DNA of 64,000 bases from Kuenenia sp039794105 (GCF_039794105.1 NZ_JBDIWA010000016.1:7845-71844), one strand, 5' to 3'. Counted from the first letter of the stretch, positions 8,733-17,351 are shown. Notes: generated by a model from the sequence alone, not told the origin. Program-made: numbers and translations.

Positions 8733-9839
8733 CTATTTACGGGTGAAAAAATCCTTTATTTGCTCAATAACAAAATCTTGTTCTTCCCGGGTAATTTCAG
8801 GGAAAACAGGTAGGGCTAAAACTTCGTTTGCGGCTTTTTCAGATACCGGCAAGTCGCCGGGTTTATATCCTAAGTACGCAAAGCATTTTTGCAAATGAAG
8901 GGGTACCGGATAATAAATAACCGTTTCTATGCCCTGTACTGAAAGATGTTTTTTCAAAAGGTCGCGTTTTGGCGTAGCTATCACATACTGATGATAAATG
9001 TGTGTATTGCCGTTCATAATTTCGGGAAGTCTTACAGGCATTCCACTTAAGTGTTCATCATAATAGGCGGCAACTGTCCTGCGCTTTTCCGACCATTCAT
9101 TTAAATGCTTCAGCTTTGTATGCAGGATGGCCGCCTGAAGGGCGTCCAGCCGGCCGTTGATTCCAACATATTCATGGTAGTATCTCGTATTCGACCCATG
9201 TACGCGCAATGCTTTAATCAAAGCCCCCATCTCATCGTCATTCGCCGTTACAAGACCTCCATCTCCGTAAGCGCCCAGGTTTTTCGACGGATAAAACGAA
9301 AAACAGCCTGTATCGCCCATCGTTCCCGCTTGCTTACCCTTATAAAAAGCGCCTATTGCCTGCGCAGCATCCTCAATAACATATAATCCTTTCGTTTGCG
9401 CCATTTCAAGAATCGCATCCATTTCGGCGCATTGCCCGAACAGGTGAACGGGAAGAAGCGCCTTCGTTTTGCTACTTACCGCAGAGGCGATCTTGCTTAC
9501 GTCTATGTTGTACGTTGCCGGATCGATATCGACAAACACGGGAAACGCCCCTAATCGTGCAATCGAGCCTGCCGTCGCAAAAAAAGTAAATGGCGTTGTA
9601 ATAACCTCGTCGCCACTCTTAATGCCACATGCCATTAATGCCAACAATAATGCATCCGTACCGGAAGAAACCCCGATAGCGTATTTAGCGCTGCAATAAT
9701 TTGCCATACTATTCTCGAACGACTCAACGTAGGGTCCGAGAATAAAAGACTGTTGTGCCAACACCTCTAAAACAACAGCGTCTATTTCATTTTGAATACT
9801 TTTATACTGCCGCTTTAAATCCTGAGAGGGTATTTTCAT
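8733..9839 (-). CDS. DegT/DnrJ/EryC1/StrS-family sugar aminotransferase
   Basis: PLP-dependent aminotransferase that usually aminates nucleotide-linked keto-sugars for surface glycans. In its 368 residues it has the phosphate-cup SSGTDALLLAL (about 58-68), the EDAAQAIGA segment and the PLP lysine K186 in SFYPSKNLGAYGDGG. The C-terminal substrate-side motifs (GINGRLDALQAAIL) are intact. It is the first gene of the minus-strand run to nadK. The sugar substrate cannot be told from sequence; neighbouring lptD is compatible with a role in LPS or glycan assembly. Confidence 0.92.
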   Translation of the reverse strand: MKIPSQDLKRQYKSIQNEIDAVVLEVLAQQSFILGPYVESFENSMANYCSAKYAIGVSSGTDALLLALMACGIKSGDEVITTPFTFFATAGSIARLGAFPVFVDIDPATYNIDVSKIASAVSSKTKALLPVHLFGQCAEMDAILEMAQTKGLYVIEDAAQAIGAFYKGKQAGTMGDTGCFSFYPSKNLGAYGDGGLVTANDDEMGALIKALRVHGSNTRYYHEYVGINGRLDALQAAILHTKLKHLNEWSEKRRTVAAYYDEHLSGMPVRLPEIMNGNTHIYHQYVIATPKRDLLKKHLSVQGIETVIYYPVPLHLQKCFAYLGYKPGDLPVSEKAANEVLALPVFPEITREEQDFVIEQIKDFFTRK

Positions 9840-10232
9840 AGATAAAATTTCCGCCGTTATCAGATAAATCCAAAAACCTTAACAATGCTAACTTATTATA
9901 TTTAAATCATTTAAAACGGATTATAAACCAACGAAACTATCTTTGTCAATTAAAAAAGAATGCGATGGGTAACCGCATTAATTAGTGCCTTATCGGTAAT
10001 TTCTTTGCATTTTTTGGCAAAATATTTAATTGTCCCGTCTGAAGTTGGCAATCTACAATCTACGGTCGGCAGTTGACCAATGACGAGAGACGAGAGACGA
10101 GAGACGAAAGACGAATGACGAATGACTAATGACTAATGACCAATGACCAATGACGAATACGTATTAAAAACATTAACCTTGATTTAAATTAACCATTTTT
10201 TGTAAAATTACATTGCAAATCAGATTTTCCAC
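9840..10232. other. Divergent intergenic region upstream of the DegT gene and tRNA-Arg
   Basis: About 390 bases without a coding frame. It must hold the promoter of the long minus-strand operon and that of the tRNA, but no convincing -35/-10 pair stands out. The only clear structure is the 7-base tandem array at 10078-10160. Confidence 0.5.
10078..10160. repeat. Degenerate 7-base tandem array
   Basis: About twelve head-to-tail heptamers drift from GAGACGA through AATGACG and AATGACT to AATGACC. The period is seven throughout and is not a codon multiple. It lies about 70 bases upstream of the tRNA-Arg gene. Confidence 0.8.
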
Positions 10233-10306
10233 GCCCCTATAGCTCAATTGAATAGAGCGTTGGCCTCCGGAGCCAAAGGTTGCAGGTTTGAATCCTGCTG
10301 GGGGCA
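10233..10306 (+). tRNA. tRNA-Arg (anticodon CCG)
   Basis: A 74-base cloverleaf. The acceptor GCCCCTA pairs with TGGGGGC with discriminator A; the D arm is AGCTC-N-GAGC; the anticodon stem TTGGC/GCCAA holds the loop CTCCGGA with anticodon CCG; the T arm carries GGTTTGAATCC. The 3' CCA is not encoded (ATTTA follows), unlike the initiator tRNA at 29332. It reads codon CGG. Confidence 0.95.
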
Positions 10307-10410
10307 TTTAACTCCTAACATGTTTCCACGTTGATCTTTGCAGTAATTATGATGAGGGGTAAGCTCCCTTTGTTCATACCGGTTTAAAAATATTTTATAT
10401 CCTTATCCCT

Positions 10411-12018
10411 ATGAAAAAACGTATAGTTCCAAAACGATACCTCATTTCTTTCGACACCCGCACGCTTTCTCACATCTTTACCGATATACTTGTTATAGGG
10501 AGCGGTGTCGCCGGCCTAAGCGCCGCCATCCAGGCGTCAAATCATAGCTCCGTACTCATTATTACAAAAGATAAAATCGACGAGAATAATACCACCTATG
10601 CGCAAGGCGGCGTTGCCGTGGTATTGTCTCCTGGAGATAATATCTCAAAACACAAAAAAGATACCTTGATTGCAGGGCAGGGTCTGTGCAACTCCGCGAT
10701 TGTTAGCAAGATTATTTCCGAAGGCCCGAAGCGGGTACAGGAAATGATCGAATGGGGAGCGGAATTCGACAAGGAAAACGACCATTTAATCTTTACGCAG
10801 GAAGGTGGACATGGTTTTCCCCGAATAATACGCGCCCTTGGCGATTCAACGGGAAGAGAGGTGGAGAACACTCTCATACGCCGTATAAAGAAAAACAAAA
10901 ACATCAAGGTATTCGAATATACATACGCAATTGACCTTATTACAGACGACAATGTCTGCCATGGCATAGCGGCGTGGCACCCTAAAAAGGGAACCACGTT
11001 AATATGGGCAAAACAGACCATTTTAGCATCGGGGGGATGTGGCCAGGTTTACCGGGAAACGACCAACCCCGGCGTCGCCACCGGGGATGGGCTGGCAATG
11101 GCATATCGCGCCGGCGCTGCCCTTCAGGACATGGAGTTTGTCCAGTTTCACCCCACTACATTATATATAGCCGGTGCGGTGCGTTTTCTTATTACCGAGA
11201 CGGTAAGGGGGGAAGGCGGCATACTGCTAAATAAGAACGGCGACCGGTTTATGCCAAAATACCATGAAAAAGCCGAGCTTGCGCCCAGGGATGTAGTAAG
11301 CCAAAGCATTTTGAAAGAAATGCGGGAAACAGGCAATACACATGTATATCTGGACATTCGCCATATCCCCAGGAAAAGACTTTTTACACGATTCCCGAAA
11401 ATTAAAGAAATTTGTGAATCTTTCGGCATTGATATCTCAAAAGACCTGATTCCGGTACGCCCAAGCGCTCATTACATGATCGGTGGAATAAAGGTAAATC
11501 GTTTTTCAATGACCACAGTAAAGCACCTCTATGCATGCGGAGAGGCGGCGTGTACGGGCATGCATGGCGCTAACCGTTTGGGAAGCAACTCCCTGCTGGA
11601 AGGGCTGGTAATGGGAAACATTGCCGGGATAGAAGCCTGCAAATCGGCGCAAAGCGTTAAGACAAATCTCACTCCATTATCAATGAATGAAAAGCCGGGA
11701 GCCTCCAAAATAAGCTGGCTTGACCTTGAAGACATTGGGAATTCCCTTAAAAGTCTTATGTGGAGGAATGTGGGAATTGAACGCAATGAAAAGCGCCTGC
11801 TTCAGGCGGAAGAAATGATAGACATGTGGTGTAAATATGTAATGGATAAGGAATTTTCAAGCCCGGAAGGCTGGGAATTACAGAACATGTTGCTTGTTGC
11901 AAGTCTTATTGTGTCATCGGCATACAAACGCATGGAATCACGCGGCGTTCATCACCGTACCGATTATCCGCAAACCGACGATATTCACTGGAAAAAACAC
12001 CTGATTTTGAAGAAATAG
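10411..12018 (+). CDS. nadB: L-aspartate oxidase
   Basis: Oxidises L-aspartate to iminoaspartate, the first step of de novo NAD synthesis. The 535-residue flavoprotein has an FAD-binding VIGSGVAGLSAAIQAS near residue 29, the TYAQGGVAV block, the ASGGCGQVYRETTNPGVATGDG segment and the C-terminal HGANRLGSNSLLEGLV flavin motif. nadC is at 26927 and nadK at 1-744, so the pathway genes are near one another but not in one operon. No clear ribosome binding site precedes the ATG. aspA (19572) competes for the same substrate. Confidence 0.95.
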   Translation: MKKRIVPKRYLISFDTRTLSHIFTDILVIGSGVAGLSAAIQASNHSSVLIITKDKIDENNTTYAQGGVAVVLSPGDNISKHKKDTLIAGQGLCNSAIVSKIISEGPKRVQEMIEWGAEFDKENDHLIFTQEGGHGFPRIIRALGDSTGREVENTLIRRIKKNKNIKVFEYTYAIDLITDDNVCHGIAAWHPKKGTTLIWAKQTILASGGCGQVYRETTNPGVATGDGLAMAYRAGAALQDMEFVQFHPTTLYIAGAVRFLITETVRGEGGILLNKNGDRFMPKYHEKAELAPRDVVSQSILKEMRETGNTHVYLDIRHIPRKRLFTRFPKIKEICESFGIDISKDLIPVRPSAHYMIGGIKVNRFSMTTVKHLYACGEAACTGMHGANRLGSNSLLEGLVMGNIAGIEACKSAQSVKTNLTPLSMNEKPGASKISWLDLEDIGNSLKSLMWRNVGIERNEKRLLQAEEMIDMWCKYVMDKEFSSPEGWELQNMLLVASLIVSSAYKRMESRGVHHRTDYPQTDDIHWKKHLILKK

Positions 12019-12042
12019 CAACATTTTGCCCCCCCTCTGTTA

Positions 12043-12100
12043 ATTGTGAAATCCGAAATCCAAAACACGAAATCCGAAACAAATTCTAATGACAAAATGA
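12043..12100. repeat. Partial copy of the dispersed GAAATCCGAAA repeat
   Basis: Between nadB and the YjbQ-like gene, the words GAAATCCGAAATCC, ACACGAAATCCG and AAACAAATTC match the core of the repeat at 749-929. The terminal TGGCTATGCCAG/ribosome-binding end is absent here. Confidence 0.65.
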
Positions 12101-12157
12101 TTTGAAATGCTAAACAAATGCATCTTTACAACAATTTTGAAAACAAACGGGGTAAAA

Positions 12158-12571
12158 ATGAAATTTTCAACGGAATACCTTACTTTTAATACGAAGAAAC
12201 ACCGGGAATTGATTAATATTACGAAAGAGGTAGAAAGGATACTCATCGGCAGCGGTATAAAGGAAGGCATGGCGCTGGTTTCCGCCATGCATATTACTGC
12301 GGGAGTTTTTATAAACGATGCAGAATCAGGGCTGCATCGGGATATTGAAGAATGGCTGCAAAAACTGGCACCTGAAGGGCCTGATTATTTCCACCACAAA
12401 ACCGGTGAATCCAATGGGGACGCGCATCTAAAGAACATCCTTGTAGGCCATCAGGTGATAGTGCCTGTAACAAAAGGAACATTGGATATGGGGCCCTGGC
12501 AGCAAATATTTTACGCAGAGTTTGACGGACAACGTAACAAAAGACTGGTTATTAAAATAATGGGAGAATAA
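12158..12571 (+). CDS. YjbQ family protein (UPF0047/TIGR00149)
   Basis: Member of the small YjbQ family, some of which have weak thiamine-phosphate synthase activity; the true role is unsettled. From the ATG at 12158 it has 137 residues, the usual length. An upstream ATG at 12107 would add 17 unconserved residues. Family landmarks are visible: HITAGVFINDAESGLHRDIEEWL, the HLKNILVGHQVIVPVTKGTLDMGPWQQIFYAEFDG core and the terminal IKIMGE. Its stop directly abuts the ATG of the next gene, whose ribosome binding site (GGGAGAA) lies inside this gene's last codons, so the two are coupled. Confidence 0.88.
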   Translation: MKFSTEYLTFNTKKHRELINITKEVERILIGSGIKEGMALVSAMHITAGVFINDAESGLHRDIEEWLQKLAPEGPDYFHHKTGESNGDAHLKNILVGHQVIVPVTKGTLDMGPWQQIFYAEFDGQRNKRLVIKIMGE

Positions 12572-14674
12572 ATGTTTGCAATGACAATGAATAACATACA
12601 GACAAAACAGAATACCTGCACCGGTGAAGAAGCTCCGTGCGTTATGGCATGCCCTATCCGGCAGGATGCGCGTGATTATGTACAGCTTATCGCCCGGGGC
12701 CTTTTTAAGGAAGCGTACCGGCTTGTCAGAGAGAGAAATACGCTTCCCGCATCGTGCGGTCGCATATGTACCCATCCCTGTGAAACAAAGTGCAGAAGGA
12801 ACAGCACGGACAAGCCGATAGCAATTGCATGGCTCAAGCGCTTCCTCAGCGATAATTATTCCGAAAATATTTACGCCAGGCCGGAGCAAACATATCCCGA
12901 AAGGATCGCAATAATTGGAGCGGGGCCTGCAGGGCTTGCCGCAGCAAATGACCTGGCGCTTATGGGATACTCCTGCACGATATTTGAATCAAACCCGCAT
13001 CCGGGAGGCATGCTGCGCATGGGCGTTCCCAAATATCGTCTGCCAAGGAATGCCATTGACAAAGATGTTGAATTCATACGGCAACTGGGGGTCGAAATAA
13101 AATACAACACCACTTTAGGGAAGGATGTTACCTTTGACAGCCTGAAAAAAGAAGGATATGCCGCTATTTTTATAGGCGTTGGATTGCTTGACAGCCGCAA
13201 TTTACCAATAGAGGGGGCGGAGTATGACGGCGTGTTGAAAGGCATATCTTTCCTGCGCGAGGTCAATGCAACAGGAACCGCTAAAATAGGGAAAAACGTG
13301 CTGGTGATCGGCGGCGGAGCCGTTGCAATGGATTGCGCCAGAACCGCCTTGCGGCTTAAAACGGAAAAGGTGTCGGTCGCATGCCTTGAATCACGCAAAG
13401 AAATGCCTACCACCGATTTTGAGATTGAGGAAGCCGTTCACGAAGGTGTTATATTGTACAATTCCGTGGGGCCAAAACGCATTCTGGGAGAACACGGAAG
13501 GGCGACAGGACTTGAAACCCTCAGGGTAAAATATGTTTTTGATGAACAAAAACGTTTTCATCCTGCTTTTTACGAGGGTTCGGAATCTGTCATAGAAGCC
13601 GATACCATTATCCTGGCAATAGGCCAGACGTCTAACCTCTCTTTCCTGAAAAACCAGGAAGAGATTGAGGTTTCACGAGGGGCGACAATCGTTGTTGACC
13701 CAAATACCTTTGAGACTTCGATGCCGGGTATTTATGCAGGAGGAGACATTGTACTCGGAAGAGGCACCCTCACCGAAGGCCTTGCTCAAGGGAAAAAAGC
13801 GGCAATCTCCATTCATAATGCGCTGAGAAACGAAAAACGAAGTGATGAAAAATGGGCAGATAAACCGGAGGTTCCCAAGCTGGCGGACGCAAGAGTCCCT
13901 CTCGTGAAAAAAGAACAGAAGCAGGATATGCCCATGCTGTCGCTCTCAAAGAGATTACATTCATTTGATGAGGTGGAATTGGGATTTTCTCCCGAAGTTG
14001 CCGTCAGGGAAGCCCAGCGATGTATGAATTGCGGGGCCGGTGCGTATGTGGATGAGCATTTATGTGTTGGCTGCATTACCTGCGTAAGGGTGTGCCCTTT
14101 TGATGTGCCGGAATTCAGAAATGGTGAAATAACGGCTTACATCGGCGGAGATTGCCAGTCCTGCGGTTTGTGTATTGTGGAGTGTCCCGCAAAGGCCATA
14201 CGCTTTAAAACGCCGCTGGAAGATAGCGGCAGAGAGAGATTGAAGGCCCTTTTTCAGGACGCCCCGGTTCAAAAGACAAGACCATTAATCGTCAATTTCT
14301 ACTGCCAATACGGTTCGCCAGTCGTTGGCAGTGTTGAGGGCAAGAGCAATGCTGTCATAGAAAAACACGTGAAACGCATTGGCGTATTGGGGCTTGGAAA
14401 GGTGGAACCCTCCTTATATCTCAATGCGCTTGAATGGGGCGCCGACGGCGTCTTAATAACGGCATGCAAGGAAGACGAATGCCATTTTTGCGCAGAATAC
14501 GAATGGATAAAAAAACGCTCGGCATATGTGTCAGGATTTTTAAGCGAAATAGGGATGGACGCAAGGATATTCCAGACACATTTTGTTTCATCGCAGACAG
14601 ACAATGCGTTTGTGGATATTGCCGTCCAAATGGTAAAAGATATTGAACAAATCAACTTAGTAAAAAGTGCGTAA
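12572..14674 (+). CDS. GltD-like NAD(P)H oxidoreductase fused to ferredoxin and MvhD domains
   Basis: A 700-residue modular electron-transfer protein, probably cytosolic. The N-terminus has the cysteine-rich GltD Fe-S region (CVMACPI, CGRICTHPCETKC), an FAD site IIGAGPAGLAAAN near residue 113 and an NAD(P) site VIGGGAVAMDCA near 244. These are followed near 497 and 527 by two [4Fe-4S] motifs (CVGCITCVRVCPF, CQSCGLCIVECPA), and finally by an MvhD/HdrD-linker-type domain with ACKEDECHF. Such combinations shuttle electrons between NAD(P)H, ferredoxin and partner enzymes. metV follows 38 bases later, suggesting a link to methylene-tetrahydrofolate reductase. The exact donor and acceptor are inferred, not shown. 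Confidence 0.88.
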   Translation: MFAMTMNNIQTKQNTCTGEEAPCVMACPIRQDARDYVQLIARGLFKEAYRLVRERNTLPASCGRICTHPCETKCRRNSTDKPIAIAWLKRFLSDNYSENIYARPEQTYPERIAIIGAGPAGLAAANDLALMGYSCTIFESNPHPGGMLRMGVPKYRLPRNAIDKDVEFIRQLGVEIKYNTTLGKDVTFDSLKKEGYAAIFIGVGLLDSRNLPIEGAEYDGVLKGISFLREVNATGTAKIGKNVLVIGGGAVAMDCARTALRLKTEKVSVACLESRKEMPTTDFEIEEAVHEGVILYNSVGPKRILGEHGRATGLETLRVKYVFDEQKRFHPAFYEGSESVIEADTIILAIGQTSNLSFLKNQEEIEVSRGATIVVDPNTFETSMPGIYAGGDIVLGRGTLTEGLAQGKKAAISIHNALRNEKRSDEKWADKPEVPKLADARVPLVKKEQKQDMPMLSLSKRLHSFDEVELGFSPEVAVREAQRCMNCGAGAYVDEHLCVGCITCVRVCPFDVPEFRNGEITAYIGGDCQSCGLCIVECPAKAIRFKTPLEDSGRERLKALFQDAPVQKTRPLIVNFYCQYGSPVVGSVEGKSNAVIEKHVKRIGVLGLGKVEPSLYLNALEWGADGVLITACKEDECHFCAEYEWIKKRSAYVSGFLSEIGMDARIFQTHFVSSQTDNAFVDIAVQMVKDIEQINLVKSA

Positions 14675-14712
14675 ACTGAAAAAAAAACTTCTTTACATAA
14701 AGGTGTATAAAA

Positions 14713-15384
14713 ATGATTGTCGCTGATGCAAAACCGTTTAACGAAATAGAACAAATGCTTTCGGGATGTAAAAAGGTATACGTTGTCGGGTGTGGTTCAT
14801 GCGTTACCATCTGCCACACCGGCGGCGAAAAACAGGTAACGGAACTTGCCGCAAAAATCCGGCTTGCCTCAAAGTTAAAAGGGAAACCCGTTGAGGTGGT
14901 AGAGGGTTCGGTACTTCGGCAGTGTGAATGGGAATTTATAGAAGAAACAAAAAATGTGGTTGAAGACTGCGACGCTGTTTTATCCATTGCCTGTGGTATA
15001 GGCGTGCAATATATGGCGGAACGGTTTCCAAACGCAAAGGTATTTCCCGGATTAAATACAACATTTATGGGAGCGCCTACGGAGCAGGGTGTTTTCTGGG
15101 AACGATGCGCCGGCTGTGGTAATTGTATTATTAGTACCACCGGCGGGCTTTGCCCGGTAAGCCGGTGTGCAAAAAGTCTGCTAAACGGGCCGTGCGGCGG
15201 CTCACAAAATGGGAATTGCGAGGTTTCGGAAGAAACACCATGCGTTTGGAATCAGATATATGACCGGCTTGATGCACAACAATTATTGTCAACAATGGAA
15301 AACATTGTCCCTCCAAAAGACTGGCGTACCGGCGCAGAAAATCATCCCAGAAAAATGGTGCTGGAACACCTGGTTATGAAATAA
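14713..15384 (+). CDS. metV: MetV-type methylene-tetrahydrofolate reductase accessory protein
   Basis: Corresponds to the zinc/Fe-S cysteine-rich subunit (methylene-THF reductase C-terminal family) that pairs with MetF in Wood-Ljungdahl organisms. The 223-residue protein ends with the diagnostic run: ERCAGCGNC, then CPVSRCAKSLLNGPCGGS, then CEVSEETPCVWNQIYDRL. The N-terminal half (VVGCGSCVTICHTGG, then VLSIACGIGVQYMAERF) matches the family. No metF follows; the next gene is unrelated. With the upstream GltD-MvhD protein this looks like the electron-delivery half of the methylene-THF reductase complex. Expression is probably from the nadB or YjbQ side. Confidence 0.88.
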   Translation: MIVADAKPFNEIEQMLSGCKKVYVVGCGSCVTICHTGGEKQVTELAAKIRLASKLKGKPVEVVEGSVLRQCEWEFIEETKNVVEDCDAVLSIACGIGVQYMAERFPNAKVFPGLNTTFMGAPTEQGVFWERCAGCGNCIISTTGGLCPVSRCAKSLLNGPCGGSQNGNCEVSEETPCVWNQIYDRLDAQQLLSTMENIVPPKDWRTGAENHPRKMVLEHLVMK

Positions 15385-15440
15385 TTGAATGTGTAATATT
15401 GCGAATCGTTATCAGCAAGTCCTATGAGGAGCGCGGAAAA

Positions 15441-16017
15441 ATGACTACTCAGGAAATGGAAAAAAGTATTCAGGAAATATGGAAGTTGTTTAAAGAGACA
15501 GATGGGCGGTTTAAGGATACAGACAAGGAAATTGACAAATTGAGCAAGTCGGTTGAAGAGACCCGTAAAACATCAGAAAACACCAACAAGGCAGTGTATG
15601 CACTCACTGGAAAACGGAGCAGGTTTGTAGAGGGACTCATAGCGCCTGCAACCGAAAGGCTGTTTAAAGAACGGGGAATAGAAGTAGACAAGGTATTCCA
15701 GAGGGTAAAGACACATAGAAATGGTGACGAAATGGAAGTGGATATCCTTGCGATAAATGGTGAATATGCGGTGTTGATAGAGGCGAAAAGCACGTTAAAG
15801 ATAGAGGATGTAAAAGAACATATAGAGAGACTCGGGAAATTCAAGACCTTTTTCCCGGAATACATCGGAAGGAAGGTAGTTGGCGTAGTAGGGGGGGATA
15901 GTAATGGAGGAAGATGCTGATAAATATGCATACAAAAACGGATTATTCGTCATTGGTGAAAGCGGAGAGGTTGCAGTGATATTAAACGATAAAGGATTTG
16001 AGCCAAAAGTGTGGTAG
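15441..16017 (+). pseudogene. DUF3782-like PD-(D/E)XK protein, frameshifted at a G7 run
   Basis: The first frame (15441 to the stop at 15918-15920) has an N-terminal coiled coil and then a nuclease-like core with GDEMEVDILAINGEYAVLIEAKS, the expected D...ExK pattern. At 15891-15897 there is a run of seven G. Removing one G joins the frame to 15904-16017, which encodes the conserved ending (DADKYAYKNGLFVIGESG and NDKGFEPKVW). The full product would be about 192 residues. This could be a true frameshift mutation, slippage or a base-calling error. The function of DUF3782 proteins is not known. The ATG at 15441 is preferred over an upstream start at 15399 because it follows a GAGGAGCG site. Confidence 0.75.
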
Positions 16018-16082
16018 GAACCAATATTTTTCCCGTGTTGCCAGGAGTTTCCTCCTGACAGCAACGTCAGAGTCGAAATTTT

Positions 16083-16104
16083 CGTAACACTTTAGATTTT
16101 TGAA
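16083..16104. repeat. Solo GTAACACTTTAG element end
   Basis: CGTAACACTTTAGATTTTTG matches the left terminal repeat of the elements at 16306 and 35583. No matching right end is seen nearby. Confidence 0.6.
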
Positions 16105-16146
16105 AAAACACCGCGCAAAGCTCCGTTAGGCACCTTTTTGAAAATT

Positions 16147-16262
16147 GTAACAGTTCACCTCTTCTGGATTGTCCCAGTATTTGAAAAGTGTACACCCCTC
16201 TCAAGAGGGGAATACAAGAAGTCCCCTCTTGGGAGGGGATTAAGGGGTGGGTGAACTGTTAC
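16147..16262. repeat. Inverted-repeat element with GTAACAGTTCACC ends
   Basis: Perfect 13-base ends, GTAACAGTTCACC at 16147 and GGTGAACTGTTAC at 16250-16262, flank nested palindromes (CACCCCTCTCAAGAGGGG, then CCCCTCTTGGGAGGGG). There is no coding capacity. It is shaped like a small non-autonomous element. Confidence 0.75.
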
Positions 16263-16270
16263 TGAAAATT

Positions 16271-16305
16271 AATATTCAATATTCAATATTCAATATTCAA
16301 TATTC
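16271..16305. repeat. Five perfect tandem copies of AATATTC
   Basis: Exactly five units of seven bases directly abut the left end of the element at 16306. Confidence 0.9.
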
Positions 16306-16491
16306 GTAACACTTTAGTATTTTGAAACTGGAAATAGTCATTTGTAGTGCGACGAGGTTCGTCGCACTACATTGTTGGAATTTTTCAAAATACTGTAGGG
16401 GCGAAGCATTTGCCCGTTTGAGTATGAATGCATTTATGACAATTTACAGCAAATGCTTCGCCCCTACTTTTTCAAAAAACTAAAGTGTTAC
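16306..16491. mobile_element. Candidate miniature inverted-repeat element (GTAACACTTTAG family), copy 1
   Basis: The left end GTAACACTTTAGTATTTTGA is mirrored by the right end TTTTTCAAAAAACTAAAG followed by TGTTAC. Inside are a 29-base hairpin (16343-16371, TGTAGTGCGACGA arms) and a second inverted pair (GGGGCGAAGCATTTGCC with its mirror GCAAATGCTTCGCCCC). No protein is encoded. A diverged copy with the same ends and the AGAAGCATTTGCC interior is at 35583-35733. Confidence 0.75.
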
Positions 16492-16529
16492 CAAAAAGAA
16501 GATAATACATTCAAACAGATCACCTAAGG

Positions 16530-16673
16530 TTTCTCTTTGGTGGGCCGTCCTTTATCAAATCCCTGGACCCGGCAAAAAACAACAGGCGCGACTTCAAAAT
16601 CGAGGACGATGCACTGGTTATCCCTATTGAAAGCCGCTTAAAACAAACTTTAATTTATTATTCAGCAGCATAA
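16530..16673 (+). pseudogene. Possible C-terminal gene remnant, unidentified
   Basis: An open stretch of 47 codons ends at TAA 16671-16673 with a protein-like composition (FLFGGPSFIKSLDPAKNNRR, then DFKIEDDALVIPIESRL). It has no start codon with a ribosome binding site. I do not recognise the family. It may be chance. Confidence 0.25.
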
Positions 16674-16800
16674 AATCCATTTATCTGTAGTAGCTATTTT
16701 TTGTAGTCTTATTTTCGAACCAGGTTTCAGATGAAATAATGAGAAAGATTGAAAATGCCGCAAGATATAGCCTTGGATTATAGATTTGTTGATTCATTAT

Positions 16801-17133
16801 AATTCGCGCAGAGCAGAATTGAGTCGTGGCAATTATCCAAACAAAGAATAAATATTGGAATTCATTAAAACAATTGCACGGCTGGAACCATTACCAGAAA
16901 TAGTAGAAATCGTTAAATATTATATTGAACATTCTCTTATGCCCAAGGATGTCCAGGGAGATGCGGTTCATTTGGCATATGCTTCTTTTTACAAAATAGA
17001 TTTTCTTTTAACATGGAATTGCAATCACCTGGCTAATGCGAACAAAAAACAACACATTAGAATAATAAATGCCACACTTGATTTATTTACTCCAGAAATT
17101 ATTACTCCTTTGGAATTATTTACGGAGAAATAA
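16801..17133 (+). pseudogene. PIN-domain (VapC-like) toxin, N-terminally truncated and stop-interrupted
   Basis: The C-terminal two thirds of a PIN RNase-like toxin. The conserved end is clear: VQGDAVHLAYASFYKIDFLLTWNC, then NHLANA, and a proline-rich tail ending at a TAA. An intact reading frame exists only from the TTG at 16855. In the same frame just upstream, ...RRAELSRGNYPNKE is separated from ILEFIKT by an in-frame TAA at 16849-16851. The N-terminal part with the first catalytic aspartate is not found. The active toxin is therefore probably lost. The small gene at 17136 follows immediately, as in a toxin/partner pair. Confidence 0.75.
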
Positions 17134-17135
17134 AA

Positions 17136-17351
17136 ATGTACACAAATGATTTACTTGAAGAGAAATATAGGGCACAAAGAGAACTTGCTCAAGAAGCTGA
17201 AGTAGCAGGGAAAGATTATTTAGATTTAATTGAGAGTGAAGTAAAAGATTTGTTCCGCCAAAAAGGATGGAATTTGGAATTCTCTGAAAGAAAAGGCGGT
17301 TTTTTAACCACTTCTCGGAAATGTGAATATGGGGTTACCCATCTTGATTAA
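17136..17351 (+). CDS. Small protein paired with the PIN-domain gene (possible antitoxin)
   Basis: A 71-residue, charged, mostly helical protein starting two bases after the PIN gene stop. Genes of this size and acidic N-terminal helix (LLEEKYRAQRELAQEAE) are commonly found beside this type of PIN gene. Its function is not established; an antitoxin or partner role is inferred from position. The frame appears intact although its partner is broken, which fits the idea that the toxin was disabled first. Confidence 0.55.
   Translation: MYTNDLLEEKYRAQRELAQEAEVAGKDYLDLIESEVKDLFRQKGWNLEFSERKGGFLTTSRKCEYGVTHLD

Larger units (their letters stand above)
16018..16800. other. Repeat-rich non-coding region with nested palindromic elements
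   Basis: About 780 bases without an intact gene. In order it holds a solo GTAACACTTTAG end (16083), a GTAACAGTTCACC inverted-repeat element (16147-16262), a heptamer array (16271-16305), a complete GTAACACTTTAG element (16306-16491) and a short open stretch at 16530-16673 that may be a gene remnant. Confidence 0.7.
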
